Below, one piece after another: positions 41,728 to 49,886 of a DNA stretch of 64,000 nt. The stretch is from an uncultured bacterium (GTDB lineage: Bacteria > Cyanobacteriota > Vampirovibrionia > Gastranaerophilales > Gastranaerophilaceae), in assembly GCA_949283255.1 (NCBI GenBank), contig CASDRS010000012.1, positions 1-64,000 of the forward strand, given 5' to 3'. Under the pieces are notes generated by a model. It saw nothing but the letters and a program-made list of their open reading frames with translations, did no database searches and was not told where the DNA came from. The position numbers and the translations under genes are program-made. How positions within the stretch are numbered: the stretch's first letter is position 1; each line of letters starts with the position of its first letter.

Positions 41728-43464
41728 ATGGATTCACAGTATCCTGTTTATACATTAGTAAATGAATGTCACGACTGTTATAAGTGTATTCGAGAATGTC
41801 CTGTTAAAGCGATTAAGATAGAAGACGGGCATGCCAGTGTTATTCCGTCCAGATGTATAGCCTGCGGTAATTGTGTAAAAGCTTGTCCTTCCAATGCAAA
41901 AAGAGTTAGGACTGATATTGATCAGGTTAAAAATTTGCTTATCGCTCAGAAAAAGGTATTTGTATCTTTGGCTCCTTCTTGGAGCGGGGTATTTGATTAT
42001 TCGCCATACAAAATGATTTCTATACTCAAGCGATTAGGTTTTGCAGAAGTTTCAGAGACTGCACTCGGTGCTCAGGAGGTATCTATTGAGACTGCAAAAA
42101 TTCTCAACGGTGCCGAAAAGGGTTTGTATATTTCAAGTGCTTGTCCTGTAATTGTTGATTTTATAAGACTTTATCATCCTGAATTTATAGACTGTATTAC
42201 GCCAATCGGCTCTCCTGCAATGACGCATGCGAAAATGCTTCGTGAAAAATATGGGGATGATATTTCTATAGTTTTCATCGGGCCTTGTATCGGTAAGAAA
42301 AATGAAGTTAAATATGCAGGATTATTTGATGTGGCATTGACTTTTGAAGAGTTAAAGATGTGGATTAATGACGAGATTGTTGATATCGCATCTGTTTTAT
42401 TTGATAAAAAGAATGCATTTGTTCCTTACAGTGCAAATGAAGGTTCTTTGTATCCTATTGACGGCGGGATGAATGAAACTTTGAGACGAATCGGTATCAG
42501 GCATGATATTCAACTTATGGATATATGCGGGCTGAATAATTTTGAGCGTGCATTGAATAATTTGAAGCCAGAATTGATAAATAAAGTAATTTTTGTTGAG
42601 GCTCTTGCTTGCGAGGGCGGATGTATCGGCGGACCTTGTATTTCTACGGATAAGGCAGGAATTAGCGTAGTTTCAAACATTTTGTCCAATGTGAAAGATA
42701 GAGATGATATTCCGAAAGAACCTGATGTATTGGTTCCTTATCCGATTAAAAAAGGAAAGATTGTAACTTCCGAGTATCCTCTTGAAGATATTCTGAAAGC
42801 TTTAAAGAGAATCGGTAAACATACTGTAGATGATGAACTTAACTGCGGGGGATGCGGTTATGCAACTTGTCGAGATTTGGCAAAAGCTTTGTTGGATGGA
42901 GATGCAGAGACTTCCATGTGCGTTTCTTATATGAGAAAAATCGCTATGAGAAAAGCCGCTGCTCTTGTAAGGTGTATGCCTGCAGCTGTTGTTATGGTTG
43001 ATAGAAATTTGAATATTCTTGAAGCTAATGACAGTTTTATGAAAATGTTTACAGGCGATATGTATGAAATATTTAAGGCACGTCCTGATGGTATGGCTGG
43101 TGCTGCTATTGATAGAATTATAAGTTTTTCGGAATTGTTTAAAACTTGTTTAAATTCCGGTAAAGATTTGCACAAGGAACGTTATGCCGTTAAGGATCGT
43201 TTATATGATATCAGTATTTTTACTATTGAAGAAAACGAAATTGTTGGTGCGGTTATAACTGATGTTACGCAATCAGAGACTAACAGAGAAAAAATTTCAC
43301 AGAAAGCTCATGAAGTTATTTCCAAAAATATTTCTATCGTTCAGGAAATCGCCTGTCTTTTAGGTGAGCACATGGTAGAAACTGAAACGTTATTGAGTTC
43401 TATTGCAAATGACTTTGATACAGCAAGCGACAATGGTACTGATAATCAAAATAATGATAAGTAA
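41728..43464 (+). CDS. Sensory-type [FeFe]-hydrogenase-like protein with PAS domain (HydS-like)
   Basis: In order: two [4Fe-4S] ferredoxin motifs (CHDCYKCIRECP, CIACGNCVKACP, residues 14-60), an H-cluster domain with L1 SSACPVIV, L2 FIGPCIGKKNE and L3 ACEGGCIGGPC, an extra Fe-S motif CGGCGYATCRDLAKAL...C near residue 370, then a PAS-like domain (about 415-520). The L1 motif is normally TSCCP; here the proton-relay Cys is Ala while the cluster-ligand Cys remains, as in HydS-type sensory hydrogenases. It should therefore sense H2 or redox state rather than turn over quickly. AAAGGAG precedes the ATG; the phosphatase gene follows after 11 bases. Confidence 0.9.
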   Translation: MDSQYPVYTLVNECHDCYKCIRECPVKAIKIEDGHASVIPSRCIACGNCVKACPSNAKRVRTDIDQVKNLLIAQKKVFVSLAPSWSGVFDYSPYKMISILKRLGFAEVSETALGAQEVSIETAKILNGAEKGLYISSACPVIVDFIRLYHPEFIDCITPIGSPAMTHAKMLREKYGDDISIVFIGPCIGKKNEVKYAGLFDVALTFEELKMWINDEIVDIASVLFDKKNAFVPYSANEGSLYPIDGGMNETLRRIGIRHDIQLMDICGLNNFERALNNLKPELINKVIFVEALACEGGCIGGPCISTDKAGISVVSNILSNVKDRDDIPKEPDVLVPYPIKKGKIVTSEYPLEDILKALKRIGKHTVDDELNCGGCGYATCRDLAKALLDGDAETSMCVSYMRKIAMRKAAALVRCMPAAVVMVDRNLNILEANDSFMKMFTGDMYEIFKARPDGMAGAAIDRIISFSELFKTCLNSGKDLHKERYAVKDRLYDISIFTIEENEIVGAVITDVTQSETNREKISQKAHEVISKNISIVQEIACLLGEHMVETETLLSSIANDFDTASDNGTDNQNNDK

Positions 43465-43475
43465 AGGGTCGAAAA

Positions 43476-44639
43476 ATGTTTATTGACATAGATTGCAGTC
43501 AAATGAAAAAATATAATCAAAATGCTTACGGGGATTATTTTGTGTCAAAAAGATATCCTGATGAAGCAAGATTGGTTGCGGTTTTGTCAGACGGGCTCGG
43601 CAGCGGTATCAAGGCAAATATTTTATCTTGTATGACTGCGACAATGCTTTTGCAGTTTATATCTAATGACCAAATCCCTATTAGACAGGCTGCGGAAATT
43701 GTTATGAATTCGTTACCGGTGTGTAAAGTTCGTCATATCAGTTATTCTACTTTTTCAGCTATAGATTGCTATGATGACGGAAATGCCAAAATTGTTGAAG
43801 AAGGTAATCCTGAATTTATTTGGATAAGAGATGGCGAAGTTATGACTCCGCCTTATGAGACTATTCAGTCAAAAACTTTTAAAAATCGTCGGATGAAAGT
43901 TTACAAGATAAAATTAAAACTCGGAGACAGATTAATCTTTTGCTCGGACGGGGTTACTCAATCAGGACTTGGTGGCGGAAGGTTGAAACTCGGTTTGAGG
44001 CGTGAAGGTTTAATCGTACTTTTAAAAGATAAATTGGCCGAAAATCCTGAGGTTTCAAGTTCAGAGTTTGCAAATTATATTGTAAATCAGGCAAGAAACA
44101 TTGAAACGGACAGAAAACCTAAAGATGATATTTCTGCTTGTGTACTTTATTTTAGAGAACCTAGAGAAGCGTTAATATTTACGGGCCCTCCTTTCCATCA
44201 GCAAAAGGATAAAGAATATGCTCAAATGTTCCAAAACTTTAAGGGCAAAAAAGCTATTTGCGGTGGAACAACGGCTAATTTAATTTCAAGAGAACTGAGT
44301 ATTCCGATAAGAATGGATTCTACTATCAGTGTTGGAAAACTGCCGGCAATTTCATATATGGACGGGGTTGATCTTGTAACAGAAGGTATTTTAACTTTAA
44401 CAAAAACTTTAGAATACTTAGAAAACGGTACGTTAGATATTGACAACGCTGCAGGAAAGTTGGTAAAATTTTTATTGGATAGTGATTGTATCCATTTTAT
44501 GGTAGGCGCAAAATTAAACCAAGCTCATTATGATCCTGCTCTGCCAATTGAAATAGAAATACGTAAAAATATTATTAAAAAAATGGCTAATGTCCTGCAG
44601 GACAAATATTTTAAAAAAGTTGATGTACAGTACATGTGA
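43476..44639 (+). CDS. SpoIIE/PP2C-type serine phosphatase with extra C-terminal domain
   Basis: The first 230 residues hold a PP2C-like metal phosphatase: LSDGLGSGIKAN, FCSDGVTQSG and a closing PKDDISACVLYF, all with the metal-binding Asp residues. The last 150 residues, starting near EPREALIFTGPP, form a separate domain with KAICGGTTANLISREL and no phosphatase motif; I cannot name it. Such phosphatases commonly act on anti-anti-sigma factors or Ser/Thr kinase targets. Position directly after the HydS-like gene suggests the sensor controls it. Confidence 0.88.
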   Translation: MFIDIDCSQMKKYNQNAYGDYFVSKRYPDEARLVAVLSDGLGSGIKANILSCMTATMLLQFISNDQIPIRQAAEIVMNSLPVCKVRHISYSTFSAIDCYDDGNAKIVEEGNPEFIWIRDGEVMTPPYETIQSKTFKNRRMKVYKIKLKLGDRLIFCSDGVTQSGLGGGRLKLGLRREGLIVLLKDKLAENPEVSSSEFANYIVNQARNIETDRKPKDDISACVLYFREPREALIFTGPPFHQQKDKEYAQMFQNFKGKKAICGGTTANLISRELSIPIRMDSTISVGKLPAISYMDGVDLVTEGILTLTKTLEYLENGTLDIDNAAGKLVKFLLDSDCIHFMVGAKLNQAHYDPALPIEIEIRKNIIKKMANVLQDKYFKKVDVQYM

Positions 44640-44671
44640 GGAAATTCCTCGTCAAAGAAAGGTAAATTAGA

Positions 44672-44929
44672 ATGGACAAAAAAATTAGTGTTAAGGTATG
44701 TTTAGGGACAACTTGTTTTGTAATGGGGTCAGCAAATTTGCAGGAATTAATTGATACTGTTCCGGCTAAATATGGTGATAAAGTTGATGTTTCAGGTGTT
44801 CCTTGTTTGGGCTTGTGCTCAATTGACTGGGAATTTTCAAAAGCTCCTTATGTCAAAGTTGATGATGAAGTTATCAAGGAAGCAACTGTTGAAAAAGTTT
44901 TAAAAGCAATTGATGAAAAATTAAAGTAG
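44672..44929 (+). CDS. Second thioredoxin-like [2Fe-2S] ferredoxin
   Basis: An 85-residue paralogue of the protein at 41394, with CLGTTCFVMG and VPCLGLCSIDW supplying the four ligands at the same spacing. It lies just before the group B-like hydrogenase, so each hydrogenase-like protein in the island has its own small [2Fe-2S] partner. AAAGGTAAATTAGA precedes the start. Confidence 0.88.
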   Translation: MDKKISVKVCLGTTCFVMGSANLQELIDTVPAKYGDKVDVSGVPCLGLCSIDWEFSKAPYVKVDDEVIKEATVEKVLKAIDEKLK

Positions 44930-44975
44930 TTAAGTTAGGATTTACATCTTAACGGAAGTAGAAAAGGAAAAGAAA

Positions 44976-46454
44976 ATGGTAATGAATGCCCCTAGACAAA
45001 CTTCACATTTAAAACGTGAAATTTTGATAAGATTAATAAAAGCATTTTATACTGATGATTTCGGAGAAAATGCCAGATTAATCCCTTATCAAATGCGTCC
45101 TAAAGATTTTGAAGCACCTTATAGGTGTTGCGTATATAAAGAACGTGCAATTCTTAGAGATAGAACTATTGCAGGTTTGGGTTTGTCCATAGAAGAAACT
45201 GATGACAGTATTCACATGGCTGAGCTTGCAAAGAAAGTTCTTGAAAGAGAAAAACCTGAAGAAAATCCGCTTACGGTATTGCAGACGGCTTGTAAAGGTT
45301 GTGTTCCTTCAAGAATATATGTAACGGATCTTTGTCAGGGTTGTGTGGCAAGACCTTGTGTAAATACTTGTAAATTTGGTGCTATCAGTGTTAAGAACGG
45401 TAAGTCTGTTATTGACCCTGACAAGTGCAAAAACTGCGGTATGTGTGCTCAGGTTTGTCCTTATCAAGCAATTACAAAAATTATCGTGCCTTGCGAAAGT
45501 GCTTGTCCTGTTGGCGCAATTGCTAAGGATGAGAACGGGCATGCTAAGATTGATTTTGACAAATGTATTTCTTGCGGAAAGTGCGTAAGCGCTTGTCCTT
45601 TCGGAGCTGTACATGAAAAAAGTCAAATTATTGATGTCTTAAAAACTATTAAGGCTGGCAAAAAGGTTATTGCAATGGTTGCACCTGCTATGTTCGGTCA
45701 GCTTCCTTGTTCACCAAAACAGTTGAAAGAAGCTATTCAAAAACTCGGTTTTGCTGATGTTTATGAAGTTGCGCAAGGTGCGGATGTTACAACTAAAAAT
45801 GAGGCAAAAGAATTCGAAGAGAGACTTCTTAAAGGTGCTGAATTTATGACAACTTCTTGTTGTGCAGGATATAATGAGCTCGTAGACAAGCATATTCCTG
45901 AACTCAAACCTTTCAGATCAGATACGAGAACTCCTCTTTATTACACTGCTGAAATTGTTAAAAAAGAACATCCTGATGCAGTAACGGTATTTTTCAGCCC
46001 TTGTGTTGCAAAACGTCGTGAAGCATTGAAAGATGATAATGTAGATTACGTTTTGAATTACGAGGAAGTAGGTGCTTGGTTAATCGCAATGAATATTAAG
46101 GTTGAAGATTGCGGAGAATCAAGCTTCAAGACAGAAGCTTCAGCTGAAGGTAGAAATTATGCAGTAACAGGCGGTGTTGCAAAAGCTGTTAAGACTCTTG
46201 TACCTGAAGAAATTCCTGTTTATCCTGTTATGATTGACGGGTTAAATAAACAGTCAATTCGTGATTTGAAAAAATATGCTAAAAACGGTGAATGCGAATT
46301 GGGTAATTTGATTGAAGTTATGGCTTGTACTGGCGGTTGTCTTGGTGGTAATGCTAATGTTAACGCTTACAAACCTGCACTCAAACAGCTTACAAATTAT
46401 GTCAAAGAAAGTAAGTCTATCAAGGAAACTGAGGAAGCCGGAGAAAAGGCATAA
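44976..46454 (+). CDS. [FeFe]-hydrogenase, group B-like
   Basis: The N-terminus carries a distinctive cysteine array (CKGCVPSR, CQGCVARPCVNTC) followed by ferredoxin motifs CKNCGMCAQVCP and CISCGKCVSACP. The H-cluster domain has L1 TSCCAGYNE, L2 FFSPCVAKRRE and L3 MACTGGCLGG. Both adjacent Cys of L1 are present, so it should be catalytically competent, unlike the gene at 41728. The layout fits group B enzymes, which are little characterised. L1 has Ala where most have Pro. It would evolve or take up H2 with ferredoxin. HydF for its maturation is at 24.6 kb. Confidence 0.9.
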   Translation: MVMNAPRQTSHLKREILIRLIKAFYTDDFGENARLIPYQMRPKDFEAPYRCCVYKERAILRDRTIAGLGLSIEETDDSIHMAELAKKVLEREKPEENPLTVLQTACKGCVPSRIYVTDLCQGCVARPCVNTCKFGAISVKNGKSVIDPDKCKNCGMCAQVCPYQAITKIIVPCESACPVGAIAKDENGHAKIDFDKCISCGKCVSACPFGAVHEKSQIIDVLKTIKAGKKVIAMVAPAMFGQLPCSPKQLKEAIQKLGFADVYEVAQGADVTTKNEAKEFEERLLKGAEFMTTSCCAGYNELVDKHIPELKPFRSDTRTPLYYTAEIVKKEHPDAVTVFFSPCVAKRREALKDDNVDYVLNYEEVGAWLIAMNIKVEDCGESSFKTEASAEGRNYAVTGGVAKAVKTLVPEEIPVYPVMIDGLNKQSIRDLKKYAKNGECELGNLIEVMACTGGCLGGNANVNAYKPALKQLTNYVKESKSIKETEEAGEKA

Positions 46455-46491
46455 GATTTACTTTACAACTTTGATAAATAGTTTATCTATG

Positions 46492-46521
46492 AAAAGCCCT
46501 GAGTTATTTTCGGGGCTTTTT
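46492..46521 (+). terminator. Terminator of the hydrogenase island
   Basis: AAAAGCCC and GGGCTTTT form the stem, followed by Ts. Confidence 0.8.
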
Positions 46522-46566
46522 AGTATTTTGGTGATGTGTTATTAATTGTAAACTATTATCGGTTTT

Positions 46567-46595
46567 CTTGTTTTTTTGTGTTTTCCGGATATAAT
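46567..46595 (+). promoter_or_regulatory. uppS promoter
   Basis: A perfect TATAAT at 46590-46595 with CTTGTT/TTGTTT about 16-17 bases upstream; the leader is about 27 bases. Confidence 0.55.
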
Positions 46596-46628
46596 TAATT
46601 CGGTAAGAGTAATAGAGCGGAATATATA

Positions 46629-47369
46629 ATGGCAACAAAAACTTCTGATGAACAGATTATTGGATATGTAAAAGATACAGATTTGAAACATATTGCAATA
46701 ATTATGGATGGAAATCGTCGTTGGGCAAAGGAAAGAAATTTACCTTCCGCATTCGGGCATAAAAAAGGTGTTGATGCTTTAAAAAAGATTATGCGTGCTT
46801 GCGATGATTTTGGCGTAAAGTATTTAACAGTTTATGCATTTTCTACTGAAAATTGGAACAGAAAAAAAGAAGAAGTTGATTTTCTGATGGATTTGCTCGG
46901 GCAAACTATTAAAAATGAATTAAAAGAGATGCATGAAAATGGTGTAGTGATTAATTTTATTGGTGATTTATCAAAGTTGAGCGAAAAATTGCAAAAGATT
47001 TTGGCTCATGCTGTTGAAGTTACTAAAAATAACAGTGGCGTACATCTTCAGATTGCATTCAATTACGGCTCACGTGATGAGATGGTTCATGCAGTGAAAA
47101 AGATAGCTGAGTCGGTAAAAGATAGCAAACTTAATATTGATGATATTTCTGAGGAGTTAATCTCTGATAATCTTTATACAAGTGAGCTTCCTGATCCTGA
47201 TTTGTTGATAAGGACTGGTGGCGAGATGAGAGTTTCTAATTATTTGTTATGGCAGATTGCTTACTCTGAATTTTATATTACAAAAACATTGTGGCCTGAT
47301 TTTGACAAAGAGGCTCTTGCTTGTGCAATAGAAGAGTTCCATAATCGTCAGCGCCGTTACGGAAAATAG
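46629..47369 (+). CDS. uppS: Isoprenyl (undecaprenyl) diphosphate synthase
   Basis: UppS makes the C55 lipid carrier for peptidoglycan and LPS O-chain synthesis. Motifs are HIAIIMDGNRRWAKERN (catalytic Asp), GHKKGVDALK, YAFSTENWNR and LLIRTGGEMRVSNYLLWQ near the C-terminus. The length (246) is typical. It is followed by rdgB with little gap; no cdsA follows, which is the more common neighbour. Confidence 0.95.
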   Translation: MATKTSDEQIIGYVKDTDLKHIAIIMDGNRRWAKERNLPSAFGHKKGVDALKKIMRACDDFGVKYLTVYAFSTENWNRKKEEVDFLMDLLGQTIKNELKEMHENGVVINFIGDLSKLSEKLQKILAHAVEVTKNNSGVHLQIAFNYGSRDEMVHAVKKIAESVKDSKLNIDDISEELISDNLYTSELPDPDLLIRTGGEMRVSNYLLWQIAYSEFYITKTLWPDFDKEALACAIEEFHNRQRRYGK

Positions 47370-47380
47370 GAGTGTTGAAT

Positions 47381-47959
47381 TTGAAAATAGTCTTTGCAAC
47401 TTCAAATCCACATAAGTTGAAAGAGTTGAAGGAGATAGCTTCTTCTTTCGGGGTAACAGATATTGAGTTTGTTTTGCCCGGTGAAGGTTTTGATCCTGTT
47501 GAAGATGGCAAGACTTTTGAAGAGAATTCTCTTATAAAAGCTAGGGAAGCTGCAAAGTTGACCGGATTGATGGCTTTGGCAGATGATTCAGGATTGTGTG
47601 TAGAGGCATTGAACGGAGAACCGGGAATATATTCTGCACGTTATGCGTCTACTCCTCAAGAAAGAATTGATAAGTTGTTAGATGCAGTTAAGCCTTTTGA
47701 TAACAGAAAAGCTAAGTTTGTATGCGCAATGACACTTGTTGATAAGGATGGGAAAATCCTTTTTGCAGATAGAGGCGAATGTTTTGGCAGTATTGCGTTT
47801 TCTCAAGCCGGAACTCACGGGTTTGGGTATGATCCGATATTTTTGGTTGATGGTGAGGATGGGCTTACTATGGCGGAGCTCGATGATGAGAAGAAAAATG
47901 AAATTTCTCATCGAGGCCGTGCTTTGAGAAAAGTTTTGAGTTATCTGTTAAAAAAATAG
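47381..47959 (+). CDS. rdgB: XTP/dITP pyrophosphatase (Ham1/RdgB)
   Basis: RdgB removes deaminated purine nucleotides from the dNTP pool. It begins KIVFATSNPHKLKEL, then has FEENSLIKAREAAK, ALADDSGLCVEALNGEPGIYSARY, GFGYDPIF and SHRGRALRK, all classical. The start is TTG 47381, supported by AGGAG at 47368-47372; upstream GTG 47372 and TTG 47375 are also in frame. The AGGAG lies over the uppS stop, so the two are coupled. Confidence 0.95.
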   Translation: MKIVFATSNPHKLKELKEIASSFGVTDIEFVLPGEGFDPVEDGKTFEENSLIKAREAAKLTGLMALADDSGLCVEALNGEPGIYSARYASTPQERIDKLLDAVKPFDNRKAKFVCAMTLVDKDGKILFADRGECFGSIAFSQAGTHGFGYDPIFLVDGEDGLTMAELDDEKKNEISHRGRALRKVLSYLLKK

Positions 47960-48062
47960 TTTTGTTAAATTTGTTATTATGAAATAACCTCAGTGGGTAA
48001 TTTATCCTTTGGTGTTTTGGTTGTTAGATTTTAGTGTGGCAATCAAAATCAGAGGAGGCTTG

Positions 48063-48818
48063 ATGAGCAGTTCAGCTATTTGTGAAAAAACTTGTGAGAA
48101 TAATAAGTTCGGAATTCTTGTCAATTCAAAGTTTTTGGGTGATTTAAAAGAAGAGCGAGATTGTGGTGAAACTTTGAAAGAAACTGTTTTTCGTCATAAC
48201 GGAACTTCTGTTGAAAAAATTATCGAATATGATCAAAATACAGGTGTGAAAGTAAGGATTACAAATTATGATTATTTTGATGATAAGAAAGTTAAATCCG
48301 TTGAGGAATTTGATTTAGAAACAGGGGTTAGAAAAAAAGTTACAAGTTATACTCTGTTTAAGTCTGTGACAGAATTCGATATTAAAACAGGCAAGAAAGT
48401 TAAGACGACAAATTATGATATAAAAAATGAAAGTAAAAAAACTTCTGTTTATGATTTTGATATTGAATTAGAAAAAATTAGCCGTGTTACTATATACCGC
48501 TCAGACGGCAATGCTGTAAGCATGGTGAAAGAAATCGATCCGTCTACAGGGTTGGTTGTCAGAAGCGTAAGCTACAAAAAAGGTTCTACCGCAATAAGTT
48601 CAGTTTCAAAATACGAATTTCAAGGTGATAAAACAGTAAAAACAACTTTTTATTATAATACTCCGATATATTTTACAAGTCCTGCGGTGTTTGATAAGAA
48701 AGTTGTGGCTGATACTCTTAACAAAAAAGTTCTGGATGAATCAAGTAAGAGAAGAGTTGAGCGCTTGATAGATTCTCTGTATAGAAACAAAATGAATTTT
48801 TCTTCAATTTCTGTTTAA
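48063..48818 (+). CDS. Tandem-repeat protein resembling DUF2963 repeats
   Basis: About five imperfect units of 25-30 residues run from residue 60 to 200, each with an E-[FY]-D-x-x-T-G-x-x-x core, such as VEEFDLETGVRKKVTSY and VTEFDIKTGKKVKTTNYD. This pattern resembles DUF2963 repeats known from phytoplasmas; the resemblance is from memory and by eye. There is no signal peptide. The start at ATG 48063 follows AGGAGG; the frame is open upstream but lacks support. Function is unknown; beta-strand repeats of this type often mediate binding. Confidence 0.75.
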   Translation: MSSSAICEKTCENNKFGILVNSKFLGDLKEERDCGETLKETVFRHNGTSVEKIIEYDQNTGVKVRITNYDYFDDKKVKSVEEFDLETGVRKKVTSYTLFKSVTEFDIKTGKKVKTTNYDIKNESKKTSVYDFDIELEKISRVTIYRSDGNAVSMVKEIDPSTGLVVRSVSYKKGSTAISSVSKYEFQGDKTVKTTFYYNTPIYFTSPAVFDKKVVADTLNKKVLDESSKRRVERLIDSLYRNKMNFSSISV

Positions 48819-48891
48819 AAATTTTCAAAATCGGACTTGCAAAGATGCTACGAAAGTAGTATAATGCAAATGTGATAAAGGAGTGTGTGCC

Positions 48892-49290
48892 ATGTTTAAT
48901 ATGAATTATGATTTTAGCAGTTCATATAAAAATGTTATGAACCAGCAAAAACAGGCTCTTATAAACAGAAATTACAGTGAAATATATTCGCACGAGATGG
49001 CTCACAAAACGGCAGGCGGAAATCTTGCAGGTTCAATAGTAATCGAGAGAAATGCTGCAGGTATTCCTGTTGCGGGTCATGTTCCAATTAAAATGCCGGC
49101 TTTGGATAAGAATAATCCGCAAAAAACAATCAATGATGCAGACACGGTAATTCGTTCGGCAATGGCACCTTCAGATCCTTCTTCTCAGGATTATAAGGTC
49201 GCAAATCAGGCTAGAAATATCAGAAGTCAGGCAATGCAGATTAAAAATCATAATCCAAATTTAGGTAAAAAACTTGATATTCAAGCTTAG
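48892..49290 (+). CDS. SprA-related putative metalloprotease, short form
   Basis: The core YSHEMAHKTAGGNLAG contains an HExxH zinc motif with the AGG typical of the SprA-related family, followed by VAGHVPIKMP and a C-terminal helix with ADTVIRSAMAPSDPSSQDYKVA. Family members are often longer, with a disordered N-terminus; here only about 30 residues precede the motif. No signal peptide is seen. The ATG at 48892 follows AAGGAG by eight bases. A third metal ligand is not obvious. It is convergent with rsmG with a four-base overlap. Confidence 0.75.
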   Translation: MFNMNYDFSSSYKNVMNQQKQALINRNYSEIYSHEMAHKTAGGNLAGSIVIERNAAGIPVAGHVPIKMPALDKNNPQKTINDADTVIRSAMAPSDPSSQDYKVANQARNIRSQAMQIKNHNPNLGKKLDIQA

Positions 49291-49886
49291 TTTGATTTCT
49301 TTATTATGACAAGGTTTCTCGTGTGATTTTCCTCTAAAGGTAAATCATATTCAATAATGTCAATAAGCTTGGCTTTATATTTTTCCATAGCTTTTTTTGC
49401 GTTGTCTAATTCTTCTTTGGCTTTTACGGATTTGTACGCAATAAAAAATCCTTCAGGTTTTAATCGTGGAATTGCGTATGGAATAAGTTTGTCCATTGAT
49501 GCTACTGCACGTGATGTTATTATATCGTATTTTTCTGAGATGTTTTCTACTCTGTCGCATATTGTTGTCAAGTTTGTAAGCTGAAGCTTAGATTTTATCT
49601 CTTCTATTGCATTGATTTTCTTTCTTATGCTGTCAAGTGCCGTAACTTTCAAGTCAGGATATCGAATTGCGATAGGTACAGACGGAAAGCCTCCGCCGGT
49701 GCCAAAATCCAGTAGGGTTTTTGCTATCGGTGATATTTTGTATTGTTCGAAAAATTTTTCAATAGCCAGACTGTCGCAGATATGCTTTTCCCATAAAAGT
49801 TTTTCATCGTTTTTGGAAATTAGGTTTAGTTTTTGATTTTCTTCCAAAAAAATTTTTATGTAATTCTCAAATAAATTTTTATCCAT
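49287..49886 (-). CDS. rsmG: 16S rRNA (guanine527-N7)-methyltransferase
   Basis: RsmG methylates G527 of 16S rRNA using S-adenosylmethionine. The product has NQKLNLISKNDE, the SAM motif LLDFGTGGGFPSVPIAI, LDSIRKKINAIEEI and ITSRAVASMDKLI. The length (199) is usual. I prefer ATG 49886, with AAGAGAT just upstream, over an upstream in-frame start at 49904. Its start overlaps the end of the TPR-ATPase gene by eight bases, so the two are co-transcribed. Confidence 0.94.
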   Translation of the reverse strand: MDKNLFENYIKIFLEENQKLNLISKNDEKLLWEKHICDSLAIEKFFEQYKISPIAKTLLDFGTGGGFPSVPIAIRYPDLKVTALDSIRKKINAIEEIKSKLQLTNLTTICDRVENISEKYDIITSRAVASMDKLIPYAIPRLKPEGFFIAYKSVKAKEELDNAKKAMEKYKAKLIDIIEYDLPLEENHTRNLVIIKKSN

